From the NCBI GenBank assembly GCA_000442125.1, contig KE546973.1, forward strand, positions 868,001-932,000: a stretch of 64,000 bases of DNA, read 5' to 3'. The stretch is from Opeltia flavorubescens (taxonomy: Eukaryota; Ascomycota; Lecanoromycetes; Teloschistales; Teloschistaceae). Shown here in pieces: positions 26,437 to 36,944 of this stretch (positions within the stretch are counted from its first letter, which is position 1; the number at the start of each line of letters is the position of its first letter). Made by a program: the position numbers and the translations under genes. The notes beneath the pieces were generated by a model, which did no database searches, was not told the DNA's origin, and saw only the letters and a list, made by a program, of their open reading frames with translations.

Positions 26437-27160
26437 GATGTGGCTAGTTCAAACGGGTAATAGATCCTTTAGACTTGTAACACGCTCAATATGCAAGTAT
26501 AAGACCGTCTGAATGATATACCTTTCCGGCCCTGCTTTTCGTGACGGTTAAGGACCGATCATTATCGTGCATATATAAGATTCTTGTCGTGCCTACGCAT
26601 TCATCTTAGTCCCTTACGCGAATCCTCCGGTTTGTGGGGTCGGTTTCGCTACCGTTCCTAATTCCTGTCCGACAATCTTAATAGTGACTCAGCACGCCAT
26701 CAGTCTTGACTATTCAGACGATAATGCGTGCCAAGATGATCTAGTGCACCGTATCACGAGACGTAGAATTACTACTGCTTCCTCAGCATATTGTATGTCA
26801 GAGGCATCAGATCTTCCTGAAATTAGACTAGGTTAAGTTGATATATCCATCATTATACGTCAGGAAGGTTTGTTTCTGGCGAGTAATACGTCAGGCCTGT
26901 CAAAGCATCCATAACGCCGGTCTTTATTTCTTAGATCCTAGTGCTGGCCTCGGACGTAACAGTCAAAGGCCGGCGATGTACCACGAAGTACCCGGTCCCA
27001 CTAATCAAGGTCCATCTCGAGGCATTTCTTAAACGCAACCGATATTCAGCTCATAAGCAATTCCAGCCGACGAAATAGCAAACGAGAGAGAAACCTTGTT
27101 TAGTTTTAAGAGACTGGAAGGAATGATAGATCTCCATTCCATTATCAATTCTCCCCTAGC
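26437..27160. other. Intergenic, no gene seen
   Basis: Promoter side of the SDR gene and 3' flank of the SnoaL-like gene. Nothing recognisable. Confidence 0.55.
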
Positions 27161-27637
27161 TTACGTTTGGGACTCCAGTCGCCGACGATTTTCCTTTGCT
27201 CTCGCGACTAGTCCCCACATGCGCTCCGTTCCCTTACTGTCAAGAAATTCAACAATACGTTGAATCCGTTTCCCGCTCTGATCCATGGCGAGGATGAAGA
27301 TGTACTCGCCCCGATAAGCCCATTCGGACGCTGGCAGTCCATCGTCTTGAAGCTCCTTGTGAAACTTAGCTTCGCTAGTTGCCCAAATCGTGACTGTGTT
27401 TTCATTCGCTGAGTCGATGATCTCCTTGGGCATCACAGGAAACCCGGCCATCACTTCCCGCAAGCCGGCGAGGTGAGCGGCGAAGGTCGCGTTGTCCTTG
27501 GGCGGAGGCGGATTTAAGGATGCAGGTGCGAAGATATGCACGCAATCTTCAGTCCGTACTGAGAGATGGCGGCTCCCAGAAAGGTCGGCGAAACCTTCCA
27601 GAAAGATTTTGGCGGTCTCAACGCGAGTTGAGGTCAT
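27161..27637 (-). CDS. SnoaL-like / NTF2-fold small protein
   Basis: A single exon of 158 residues starting at the ATG at 27637. The pattern is that of fungal SnoaL-like proteins: an N-terminal helix (TAKIFLEGFADL), LSVRTEDCVHIFAPASL, a middle VMAGFPVMPKEII and the strands WAYRGEYIFILAMDQSGKRI then RIVEFLDSKG. Such proteins often act as small isomerases/hydrolases or accessory proteins in secondary metabolism, but the family is broad and no catalytic residue can be assigned here. No biosynthetic cluster lies next to it. Confidence 0.75.
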   Translation of the reverse strand: MTSTRVETAKIFLEGFADLSGSRHLSVRTEDCVHIFAPASLNPPPPKDNATFAAHLAGLREVMAGFPVMPKEIIDSANENTVTIWATSEAKFHKELQDDGLPASEWAYRGEYIFILAMDQSGKRIQRIVEFLDSKGTERMWGLVARAKENRRRLESQT

Positions 27638-28597
27638 TCTGGCGGTATGGGAGACTGACAGGATATTGATGGGTTGAAGATGAAGTTTGGTGGGAGTCTA
27701 TCCTAAAGATTTTGCAGGACTTTAAACAGAGAATGGTGTGGAATAAAAGGATATACTCATTGCTACCTATGACGTAAATCCTGACCATTACAGTGGCCGA
27801 ATCCCTTCGGTCAGATCTTAAGACCGGGCTACTTGCAAAGACACTGACACAGTTCTAGAGAAAAACAAAAGGATAAATTCTTCCGAAGAAAGAAATTCTT
27901 ATCTTGAAAAACCGCTAACGGTGCTTTTTCAGATTTCGAGGTCTTTTGTAGGATCTCGCGTGAGGAGGGTTTTTCGGACTGCCCGGATAATCAAGACGGA
28001 ATGGCGGGCTCTCCTTACGTGGATAGAGTGCGACCAGAAAAGTGGGTAAAATTATAGGAAAGTACTCTGTTCTTATTCGTAGACAACGAACGCGGGATGA
28101 TTTGTGGTGACAACTATACCAGCTATTCGAACTTGCTTGTATGGGATCTTGATTCGTATGCGTAGACCTTGCGGACCACAACAAGTGTTATAAAAAATAT
28201 TATGTCGATTGAGGTAAACGAATAAGATACAGCATAACACTGGCTACTAATATGCGTGAGGAGATCCCAATCCCAATAAGATTGTAAAGAGATCCAACGG
28301 CATCGACCACTTTTGAGCGCAATAAATCAGCATCAATTCTTGGTCAACGTCTAGACTATCATTTAAACTTCACGAGAGCATGTTGACTTGGAAATTGGAT
28401 TGTTGAAGCAAGATTGTACAAGGACGTCTCGGATCGCTGCGCCGTCGCTTCTTTAATTCGATTCTGTAATTTACGTCAGTAGCGCGATGCGCTAAGGTAA
28501 CAAATCGGGCGCGCTCGGCGCGTTATGATCTCAAGCGTACCTTTACCACCTATTCGTACACAAAAGCTATCCGCTTCTGATAATCCCGTCAGAAATC
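27638..28597. other. AT-richer intergenic region, no gene seen
   Basis: About 960 bp between the SnoaL-like gene (reading away, minus) and MZT1 (plus), so it holds both promoters. It is richer in A and T than the genes. The minus-strand frame at 27915-28184 has no protein features. No repeats found by eye. Confidence 0.5.
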
Positions 28598-28935
28598 ATG
28601 TCCGCCGCTGCCTCGAAGAGACAAGCTGCTCGGGAGGTCATCGACATATTGACCGAGATCTCCTTCCTCCTGGTGACTATCCTCCACATCCGATAACGGA
28701 GCTATGTCATGACGATCCGTTAGAACACTCACCTGGATCGTCCCACCCTCTCGCTTTGTGTCTCGTTGATTGAAAATGGCGTCAATCCTGAAGCTTTAGC
28801 TGTGGGTCACTGCAATGGTCCCAGCTTCTCGATGAAGCGGCTAATGCTATCTTTGNTTCACGGTAGACTGTCATCAAAGAGCTCAGGAGGGAGAGCGAAA
28901 AGGCAGCGAACGCCAGCAATCGATTGTCTGGTTGA
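28598..28935 (+). CDS. MZT1: Mitotic-spindle organizing protein 1 (GCP3/Mozart1)
   Basis: Three small exons (28598-28672, 28724-28801, 28867-28935) join to 73 residues, the normal size for this family (about 64-82). The translation has the full family pattern: [61 protein letters not shown]1 binds the N-terminus of gamma-tubulin complex proteins and recruits the ring complex to spindle pole bodies and other nucleation sites. Introns are 51 and 65 nt; the second contains the N at 28856. No single long ORF marks this gene. It converges on CUE5, with about 150 bp between stop codons. Confidence 0.93.
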
Positions 28936-29087
28936 TATCCGAAAATACCGTGCCACCATTGGTGGAAAGCCCCGGATTAAGTCCAACTAAAAATGGGGCA
29001 GGCATGCCTTCAACGTTACGACCATTAGATTGATATCTTAGCCCGTGCCCAAATACATCAACAAAGAATCGATGTTATTTATACTAT

Positions 29088-30657
29088 CTAAACAGCTGGC
29101 TTTCCGGTCAGCTTCTCTGCCTCCTGGTCTCTCGTCCCCTGGCTACCCGTCCGCTCATGTGGCTCCAACTTCTTCGAACCAGGCGATCCAATATCTCCCG
29201 CCATGGCTTCCGCGGCAGCCTGCTTCAGCCTCTCGGTGTCTTCCGACTTGATGTCTTTCTTCTTCGTTTCCTCGTCGTCTGAGTCCCCCAAACTGAATGG
29301 GTCGTGGTCTGCAACAGGGTCTGGATCAACTGCAGCTAGGGGCTGCCATTTGCTTGATTTGCCGCTCGCCCCAGATGAAGGTCGCTTGGTTGGGTCGGGC
29401 GGAGACGTTGGCCGTTGCTGAATACCAATTTCCTCTGGTGGGCCGTCTTGAAACGAAACTCGTCTTCCGGTATTGGATTGTGGACGGGCTGGGGTGGGTT
29501 TGAAGAGGTCGGGGTTGGCAAGAGGCCGGCTTGAGCGTCGAGGAGGGGCTGCTGCCACAATTCAGCTTACTGCCTATCTGGCGTCCAATGCTAAATCACA
29601 AATGGACGTACCATCATGATCTCTCAATTCAAGATTGGTGAAATCGTCTCCAAGCACTTGCGGATCAGCATCGTAACGGTCATGATCTGCGCTGCGTCTT
29701 GGATAATCCCCGCTTCTTCTTCCGAAATTGGATTGGCGAGGTGCACTTGTGTTGTATGCGGATGCAGCTGGAGGAGGATGCCCCTGGAAATCGTCCTCAT
29801 CCTCACCATCGATTTTCTTCTTCAAATTGGCGACCCAGCTATTGACTTTTGACTGGGTTTCTAAAAATCCTTTCTTGATATTGTCCCGAATGATAGGTAG
29901 ATCATCTGTCTCATGGGTCAGACCTTCTGGATGGTATTAATCGGCAGTGCTATTATACCATCAATGAAACTTCGCTCGCGATCCTCATCATACACTTCAT
30001 ATCCCCTCGAGCCAGTTCTTTGCGGCCCACTCGTAGGAGGTCTTTGTCGCCCTCTTGAACCGCCCCGAGGGGGTCCATAGGCGGCAGCGCCGTTGTAATG
30101 TTCCGCAAGTTGTCGCGCATATTGTTCATCGGCAGCCATCTGACTCTGTGCTTCGGACGTTGGAGCTGTCGGCCTCCGTAGAGGCTGAGGCGGAGGAGTT
30201 GGTTCGTTTCTCTGCGCATCAGGATCGGACATTTCTATGGGATCATCAGTGAACCCTAGCCAGACAAGCTACAATGGGAGAAATACCAAGTAAGGCGTTG
30301 AAAGCAGGCTCAACATTTCCACCGCTAGCCCGAAGTACGGCTCTGACTACTGAAGCATCAATAGAAGGGAAAGCTTCCTTCAGCGTATTCTCCGCTTGCT
30401 GCTGAGGATTTATTGGGCGAGGGGGCTTTGGCGGAGCAACGTCCTCGCCAGAGCTTGGCGGAGGTGACTTTGAAACATGCTCTTCTTGATGCGCTATGTC
30501 TGGTTGCTGTGGCATTGTGCGATCGCGAGGTTCTTCACCAGCGTCCATTTGCGAAGCTGTTCTGGGCGAAGTCGGTGGTTTCTAGAGAGGTGCCGTCAGT
30601 CATTCATTTCTCCAAACGTCTTCCTAGGTCAGTCACAGTCTTTTCGGTCTCTGCCAT
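29088..30657 (-). CDS. CUE5: CUE-domain ubiquitin-binding autophagy receptor
   Basis: Five exons (30637-30657, 30287-30581, 29959-30234, 29612-29905, 29088-29551) give 449 residues; yeast Cue5 has 411. Exon 1 codes only seven residues (MAETEKT). The CUE domain lies at about 68-106 (AENTLKEAFPSIDASVVRAV ... FNALL). A conserved middle block runs RSFIDDDLPIIRDNIKKGF and VNSWVANLKKKIDGED. Near residue 364 stands WQPL, the same four residues as the Atg8-interacting motif of yeast Cue5. The protein links ubiquitinated aggregates to Atg8 for autophagy. The last exon is Glu/Lys/Ser-rich. Confidence 0.92.
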
Positions 30658-31125
30658 TGCTAAGTATGCAGCTTCATTAAGCTTCGTATTCGTAACTCCA
30701 AATTTGTGACGGTCAAAGGTTGTAAAACTACAAAGATAGTAAGTCGGTGTCAATTGATGGCTTCAGCCCTCTAAGCCACACAGCATTAGCCCCTGTTAAG
30801 ATGCCGAGGCGACATACGTCATTTTCCCGATGTCGTTGATTTAGTAAAAGCAGTTCGAATCAAGACGCGGGGACGTTTGATTCAATTATTGATCTTATGG
30901 ATATCCTGGGATCCTGGTTTGTGTAGAAATAAATTTCGAGGTCTTTTTAACCAGCCTGTTTACGAGTAAGACATTGCTATAACAACATTTTTGCTAAACC
31001 AAGTTCAATTAGCAAGTCTAGCTCTAATATTGAAAGGATACTATCAGCTACACTACAAGGAACACGTATTACAGTCCACGCAAGCAGCAACCCATCAGCA
31101 ATCGTTGTCTTATAGCGTCTATTCC
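30658..31125. promoter_or_regulatory. Divergent intergenic region CUE5 / aldolase
   Basis: About 470 bp between two diverging genes. The aldolase frame is open upstream to about 30991 without an ATG. No other feature seen. Confidence 0.45.
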
Positions 31126-32046
31126 ATGATGGCGACTATGGCAGACAATAGAGCAATCAAAATGCTCAATGAAGCAAGGAAAAATCATTATGGAATTGTG
31201 GGCGCATGCTGTGTAAGGAACTGGCAATCCCATTGACGGAGATTTAAGAAGGCACTGAATGTTCAACAGTACAATATGGAGGGTATCATAGCCACTGTGC
31301 GTGCTGCCGAGGCCAAGCGTTCACCTGCGATGATCCTCCTTTTCCCTTGGGCAATGCACTACGGTGAGAATCTCCTTGTAAACTTGGCCGCAGATGCTTG
31401 TCGGTCGGCTTCAGTACCTGTCACCCTGCACATGGACCACGCCCAAGACCCTGACATTATCCGAAGAGCTGCAGATACCGGCCAATTTGATAGCATCATG
31501 GTTGACATGAGCCATTATGAAAAGGAGGAGAACCTTTCTAGGACTAAGGAACTCGTAAAGTATTGCCATGACAGGGGAATTGCGACCGAGGCCGAACCTG
31601 GGCGCATAGAAGGCGGAGAAGATGGTGTCAAAGACACAGCAGATCTTCAAGGCATGTTGACTAGCCCAGAAGAAGCTCAGGAATTCGTTGATACGGGCAT
31701 TTCGTGGCTGGCCCCGGCATTTGGAAATGTGCACGGCAGCTACGGCCCCCGAGGGATACAGTTGGAGTACGAGAGGTTGGATGCTATTGATAAACAAGTT
31801 GGCGAGAAAGTGCAGATGGTTCTGCATGGTACAGATGGTTTTACCAAAGAGATTTATGATCGATGCATTACAAACGGTATCACGAAGGTCAACATTAACA
31901 AAATAATGAACAAAGAGCTTGCAGAAGTTCAGAAGGAAAGAGCTGGAAAGGTTCCACTGAGTCAGGTGATTGAAGAAGGAACGAAGGCTATGCAAAAAGC
32001 TGTTGAGGACATGATGGACATGCTAAGGTCTTCTGCGAAAGCCTAG
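31126..32046 (+). CDS. Class II fructose-bisphosphate aldolase family protein
   Basis: Two exons (31126-31212, 31270-32046) give 287 residues. Class II landmarks: NRAIKMLNEARKNHYGIVGA, FPWAMHYGENLL, the zinc site VTLHMDHAQD, EAEPGRIEGGEDG, the second zinc His in NVHGSYGPRG, and the third in VLHGTDG, followed by KVNINKIMNKE. The size is that of bacterial GatY/KbaY-type and fungal paralogues rather than the about 360-residue glycolytic Fba1. It is therefore probably an accessory ketose-bisphosphate aldolase; the real sugar substrate is unknown. A second ATG three bases downstream could also be used. Confidence 0.88.
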
Positions 32047-32425
32047 AAATATCGGTGCAGAAATCCCGACAAGGAAACAGACGGAACGATCTTGCGCAGC
32101 CTTGATCAATCACAAGTCTGTTCAAAGTATTTGGTGAGGCAAGCTAGGAAGAATGAAATGTCAAAAGATAATCATCGATAACGCTCAAGATTCTTGCGGA
32201 CAGACATAACGGCACCAATGGTGTCTCTTAACAAGGACGCGTAGTCCAAATAAACTCACTCAAGGTCATTGAAATTCGCTGCCAAGGCCAATAGGTTGCC
32301 GCGGAATTTCCGTTTCCGGTCTAATGCAGAAAGTACAAACCCGCTGCTGGACAATAATATGAACTCGTAGGTTTGGAGATCGTATTGCTCCTGGTCAGCC
32401 GGTGGCTGAAACATTTACTCAATGG
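32047..32425. other. Intergenic upstream of helicase
   Basis: No gene recognised, but it may hide a first short exon of the helicase gene, whose usual N-terminus is not complete in the called model. Confidence 0.45.
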
Positions 32426-34563
32426 ATGGCGACCGACTTCGATCTGTCGACATCTTTTATACCCGCACTTCATAGACCCTCGGCGCTGTTGCCGATCGCC
32501 CGCCATCGTCAAAATCTCCTATATCTCATCGAAACATATCCTATCACAATTGTCGTAGGCCAGACTGGAAGTGGTAAGACAACCCAGATACCACAATACC
32601 TAAGACAAGCAGGATGGTGCCGCGAAGGGAAAGTCGTTGCAGTCACGCAGGTAGGTAAGTGAAACTAATCGCGAATAGTTTTAAGCCTAAGTATCTGCCC
32701 ATGCTGGTGCTGATCCATTTGATCTATATAGCCTCGACGCGTGGCTGCAACCACTGTGGCCACTAGGGTAGCCGAGGAGATCGGATGTAAGCTAGGGGAA
32801 GAAGTAGGCTATTCTATCAGATTCGAAGATTTGACGAGCGAAAAGACGCAAATCAAATTTCTTACAGATGGACTTCTCCTGCGAGAGGCTCTTGCGGATC
32901 CACTTCTATCTCGTTATTCCGTCATCATGATTGATGAAGCACATGAACGATCATTGAGTACCGATATCTTGCTGGGCATTTTGAAGAAGATTCGCAAGCG
33001 TAGGGACGATCTTCGAATTATAGTCAGCAGTGCAACTCTTCAAGCAGAATCCTTTCTTCGTTTCTTTGTAGGCGACATCACAGGCAGCGCAAGAACGGCT
33101 GGCGTTGATAATGGACTGGGCCACATTATTAGCTTGGAAGGTCGCATGTATCCTGTCGATGATCTATTCCTTGAGGAACCTGCGGAGGACTATGTTGAAA
33201 AAGCGGTAAAAACAGTGTTCGACATCCATAGCATGGAAGCGGACGGAGATATTCTCGTGTTTCTCACCGGCCGGGAAGAGATCGATGCTGCTGTGGAGAA
33301 GATAACAGACCAGGCTGCAACACTCCATCCGAAAGCACCATCAATCCTAGCACTCCCCCTTTATGCCGGACTATCAACGGAGCAACAGCTTTACATCTTC
33401 GAGTCAGCGCCTGAAAACACTCGTAAAGTGGTCGTCTCCACCAACATTGCGGAAGCCTCTGTGACCATCGATGGCATCGTCTACGTGATTGATTGTGGGT
33501 TTGTCAAGCTCAGAGCCTTCAACCCACAAACTGGTATAGAGACATTGACCGCAACCCCGGTATCGAAGGCTTCGGCAACCCAAAGGGCAGGCCGAGCAGG
33601 GCGCACGAGAGCCGGAAGATGCTACCATTTGTATACCGAAGCGGCGTATAACAGTCTCCCAGAGGCAACAGTTCCCGAGATACAGCGCTCGAATCTTGCG
33701 CCGATCATCCTTCAGTTGAAAGCGCTTGGAATCGATAATGTGCTTCGTTTTGATTTCCTTACACCTCCACCGTCTGATCTCATTGTTCGAGGGCTCGAGC
33801 TTCTCTATTCTCTTGGCGCCTTAGATGACTACGCCAAACTTACCCGACCACTTGGAATGCGTATGGCTGAACTTTCTCTGGAACCGATGATGGCAAAAGT
33901 TCTACTCACCGCGTCTAGTTTTGGATGCTTGAGCGAGGTACTGTCCATTGCGGCAATGACTAGCTTACAAGGTGCTGTGTGGTTCTGGCATGACGGCGAA
34001 AAAAAATCTACAGAAACAGCTCGGCGAAGATTTGCTGCTGAGGAAGGGGACCATCTTACACTCCTGAATGTCTACCAAGGTTTTGTTACCAAGGGCAAGA
34101 AAGAATCAAAATGGTGTAGGGACAATTATCTGAATTTCAAATCAATGACCAAAGCTGTAAGTATCCGAGGGCAACTTAAGAGATATATGGAAAGGTTCGG
34201 GATTAGCGTTGAAGAGTCGTTAGCGTCACAAAAGAACCAAGGGCATTCAGATCAGATCAGGAAATGTCTCACAGCAGGTTATTTTGCCCATGCTGCACGA
34301 GCACAGCCGGACGGCAGTTTCAAGACTGTTGGCGGAGAAGTCACATTACACGCTCATCCCAGCTCCCTCTTGTTCGTAAGTAATATCGTGATATGGTGAT
34401 GACAGCTGTAATCACTAAATGTTCTCAGAATAGGAAGGCAGACTGGGTAATCTTTCATGAGTTACTTGAGACCGGCAACAAAACATTCATCAGGGACATT
34501 ACAAAGATCGAAAAGAGTTGGCTCCTTGACGATACTTTATCGACCTTCTATAGGGTACGATAG
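32426..34563 (+). CDS. DEAH-box RNA helicase, DHX35-like
   Basis: Exons 32426-32650, 32732-34375 and 34429-34563 give 667 residues. Motifs in order: GQTGSGKTTQIPQYL (I), PRRVAATTVA (Ia), DEAH in VIMIDEAHERS (II), VSSATL (III), FLTGREEID (IV), STNIAEASVTIDG (V), QRAGRAGRTRAGRC (VI). Then comes the helicase-associated region and OB-fold block (HPSSLLF, WVIFHELLETGNKTFIRDIT). DHX35 proteins associate with the spliceosome C complex. The start is uncertain: the frame is open 5' of 32426 without an ATG and the usual Trp-rich N-terminus is not seen, so a short upstream exon is possible. Confidence 0.88.
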
Positions 34564-35199
34564 CATACAACTTTTAAAACCGCTCCGAACATGTATCGAT
34601 CCAATCGCTCAATTCTGTTATATTACTAACCCGGGTGTATTGACTGGATATCCAGCCGTTCATGTCAAGTTTCTTGGACGAAATAGCAAGATTAGGAGTC
34701 AACAAGCGTACATACAAGAATTGAAGACCAACAAATAAAAGGAGTCCGATGAGCAGGATTCGATAAGACAGCAGTGAGGATCGAGGACGTGACTCTTGAA
34801 AGATGCAGATGGCAAGCAAACGATTATTAGTCTGATCCAAAGAGTAAATGATCGACTACATTTCAATGTGGCCGCTGTAAATAACGTTCGCAGCTATCAG
34901 TCTGTATGGAGGATAAGCATCACTTGATCTTGAAGCCCAACCTTTTCCTTGCTCTGTACTGCCAAAGCAAAACAAGGCGAAACCAAAAGCAAGCCGGCAC
35001 TCTCGAAAGTGATTTAAATCCCTCTTATGTCAATTTCTACTTAAACATAACTTGAGTCAATGGAGCTTCACAGAGCGATGAACAAAATTGTAGAGATGTA
35101 GTCAGATCAATTAACAGATTCCCCTCGTACGGATGTTACCTCAATATCCAACATTACAATCAAAGCTTATCCGCCAGGCAGCATGATTTGATCGAAATT
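34564..35199. other. Intergenic, no gene seen
   Basis: 3' UTR of the helicase and promoter of the PITH gene. The minus-strand frame at 34574-34840 looks random. Confidence 0.5.
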
Positions 35200-35915
35200 A
35201 TGTCTCATCATCATCACGATCACGATCACTCCGATCACAGTCATAGCGGTAACGGCCATGACCATAGTGATGACATCGAGCCTGCCCTGCAAACTCTGAT
35301 CTGGAAGCAAATTGACTTTGAAAGTATCCGAACGCTTAATGAATCCGAGTCTGATCAAGGAGCAAAGATTGTCGAGAAGACTTGGCCTCAACGCTTGGAT
35401 GCAAAACCAGAGCTAGTGAGCGATGCAGATGAGCAGCTTCTCATGTTCGTTCCGTAGGTTGCCCGTATCAAAAGAGCCCATATGAAGCTCGAACTCAATT
35501 GGTGCGCAGATTTACAGGTGTCGTGAAACTACACGCGGTACTTATTAGGTCATCTGAAACCTCGTCTGCTCCAAAGACATTGAGGCTTTTCTCAAACAGA
35601 GACGACCTGGATTTTTCCACCGTTTCGGACGTTCAGCCCACGCAGACTCTGGAATTATCACAAACCTCGCAGGTTCAGGAGTTGCCGGTGAAGAGGACTT
35701 TGTTCGGCAATACCTACAATATTAACCTGTTCATTGCCGACAATTTTGGAGATGATGTGACTAGAATCTATTGGATTGGGTTCAAGGGAGAGTTTATGAA
35801 TCTCAACAGGGAGCCTGTTGAGGTCTTGTACGAGAAGGCGGCTAATCCCAAAGATCATACCTTGATCCAAGGTGTTGGGGACATGGCTTCTCAAGGAACG
35901 CGCCATGGAATGTGA
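35200..35915 (+). CDS. PITH domain protein (PITHD1-like)
   Basis: Two exons (35200-35453, 35510-35915) give 219 residues. The N-terminal tail holds ten His among the first 22 residues, mixed with Asp and Ser; human PITHD1 also starts with a shorter His-rich tail. The PITH fold follows: LNESESDQGAKIVEKTW, the FTGVVKLHAVLIRS strand pair spanning the splice junction, PKTLRLFSNRDDLDF, YNINLFIADNFGDDVTRIYW and IGFKGEF. PITH domains of thioredoxin-like proteins bind the 26S proteasome; the role of stand-alone fungal members is not well known. It converges with VPS20. Confidence 0.92.
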
Positions 35916-36098
35916 GCACGATCTTCCTCCTGAGCGAGGGGACTACTCAGTCTTTATGTACAAAACTTTGCTGCCAGAAGATCGCAGTTTATTTGAACTG
36001 ATGAGTGAACAAAATTTGGCCATCCTATCCTTGCTGGATCCAACGCCGTGGCTATGCAAAGACATTGAAATAGATTGACAAAAACCCAAACACCAAAG

Positions 36099-36793
36099 TC
36101 ATGCTAGCATGGGCTCGGCAGCTTGTGCCTGAGCTTGCTCCTTTGCTCGCTCCCTTGCTCTTGCTTTTCGTTTGTCCTTGTCTGGTCCAATTTTCAAGGT
36201 CGTATCTGGGGCGGTAGGATAGGCCACTGCATGGGGCTGATTCACACCCTGTGCTTGCTCCTGTAAAGCCTCTAGCTCATCCTCAACTTCGTCTTCGTCT
36301 TGATTTGACATCTTGCCTCCCAGCATCTCGCTGATCTCGCGCTGATACGCTCTCGCATCCTCATTCTCGCCCATCAGCTTCTCGACATGCTCAATGCCGC
36401 CCATCTCAGCGTGTATCTGCTTGAGGACAGCAGTGCCTTGTTGCAAGCCATAAAGAACATCCTTCTGGACAAGTGCGAACTCAACATTACTTGTTAACTG
36501 TTCTAGGGTTTCAAGCTGTGCATCCGTTTTTGCGAGCAGACTTTGCTGGAACTTTTTCCGGCGAAGCGCTAGGAGTGCTTTTGATCTGTCGCCTCGAGCA
36601 AGGCATTCTCTGGCAATCTCGGTCTCTCTATCCGTGATGACTGTGATACGCTTCTGATATTGATGCAGCTTATCTCGCTGATTCTTCATGTCGAGAATAG
36701 CCCTGCCTTGGTCAGCCGATATAGACAACCTGCAATCAACCATAAGCACCTATCTTGCGCAGAGATCTTGTGCGCGCTTGCTGAGTTGCCCAT
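36099..36793 (-). CDS. VPS20: ESCRT-III subunit Vps20 (CHMP6)
   Basis: Two exons (36750-36793, 36099-36702) give 215 residues. The N-terminus MGNSASAHKIS fits an N-myristoylation site, as in known Vps20/CHMP6. Across the junction comes ISAQDRAILDMKNQRDKLHQ, then the basic helical core ITDRETEIARECLARGDRSK and ALLALRRKKFQQSLLAKT. The acidic C-terminal half includes a short MIM-like stretch (EDEVEDELEAL). Vps20 links ESCRT-II to Snf7 polymerisation in multivesicular-body formation. The intron is 47 nt, near the lower limit. Head to head with RIX7 over only 151 bp. Confidence 0.94.
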
Positions 36794-36944
36794 TCTAACA
36801 TGATCTCCGTTTACGCATGTTTGGCGTGAAAGCTGTCTTGGTCTTGCAGGCTGCATCATGAAATTAAGAGATAGGTCGCTATCTTATCGATAAGATCTTA
36901 CAGATTCCTTAAGATCTCGAGATCATGACGGCCAAATTTTTAAG
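36794..36944. promoter_or_regulatory. Short bidirectional promoter VPS20 / RIX7
   Basis: Only 151 bp separate the two start codons, so both promoters and 5' UTRs share this space. It contains the palindrome described at 36881-36896. Confidence 0.7.
36881..36896. promoter_or_regulatory. Perfect 16-bp palindrome with two inverted GATA motifs
   Basis: The sequence ATCTTATCGATAAGAT is its own reverse complement and holds one AGATAAG-type site on each strand. This is the core bound by fungal GATA zinc-finger factors (nitrogen, iron, light or morphogenesis regulators). That it works here is inference. Confidence 0.45.
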
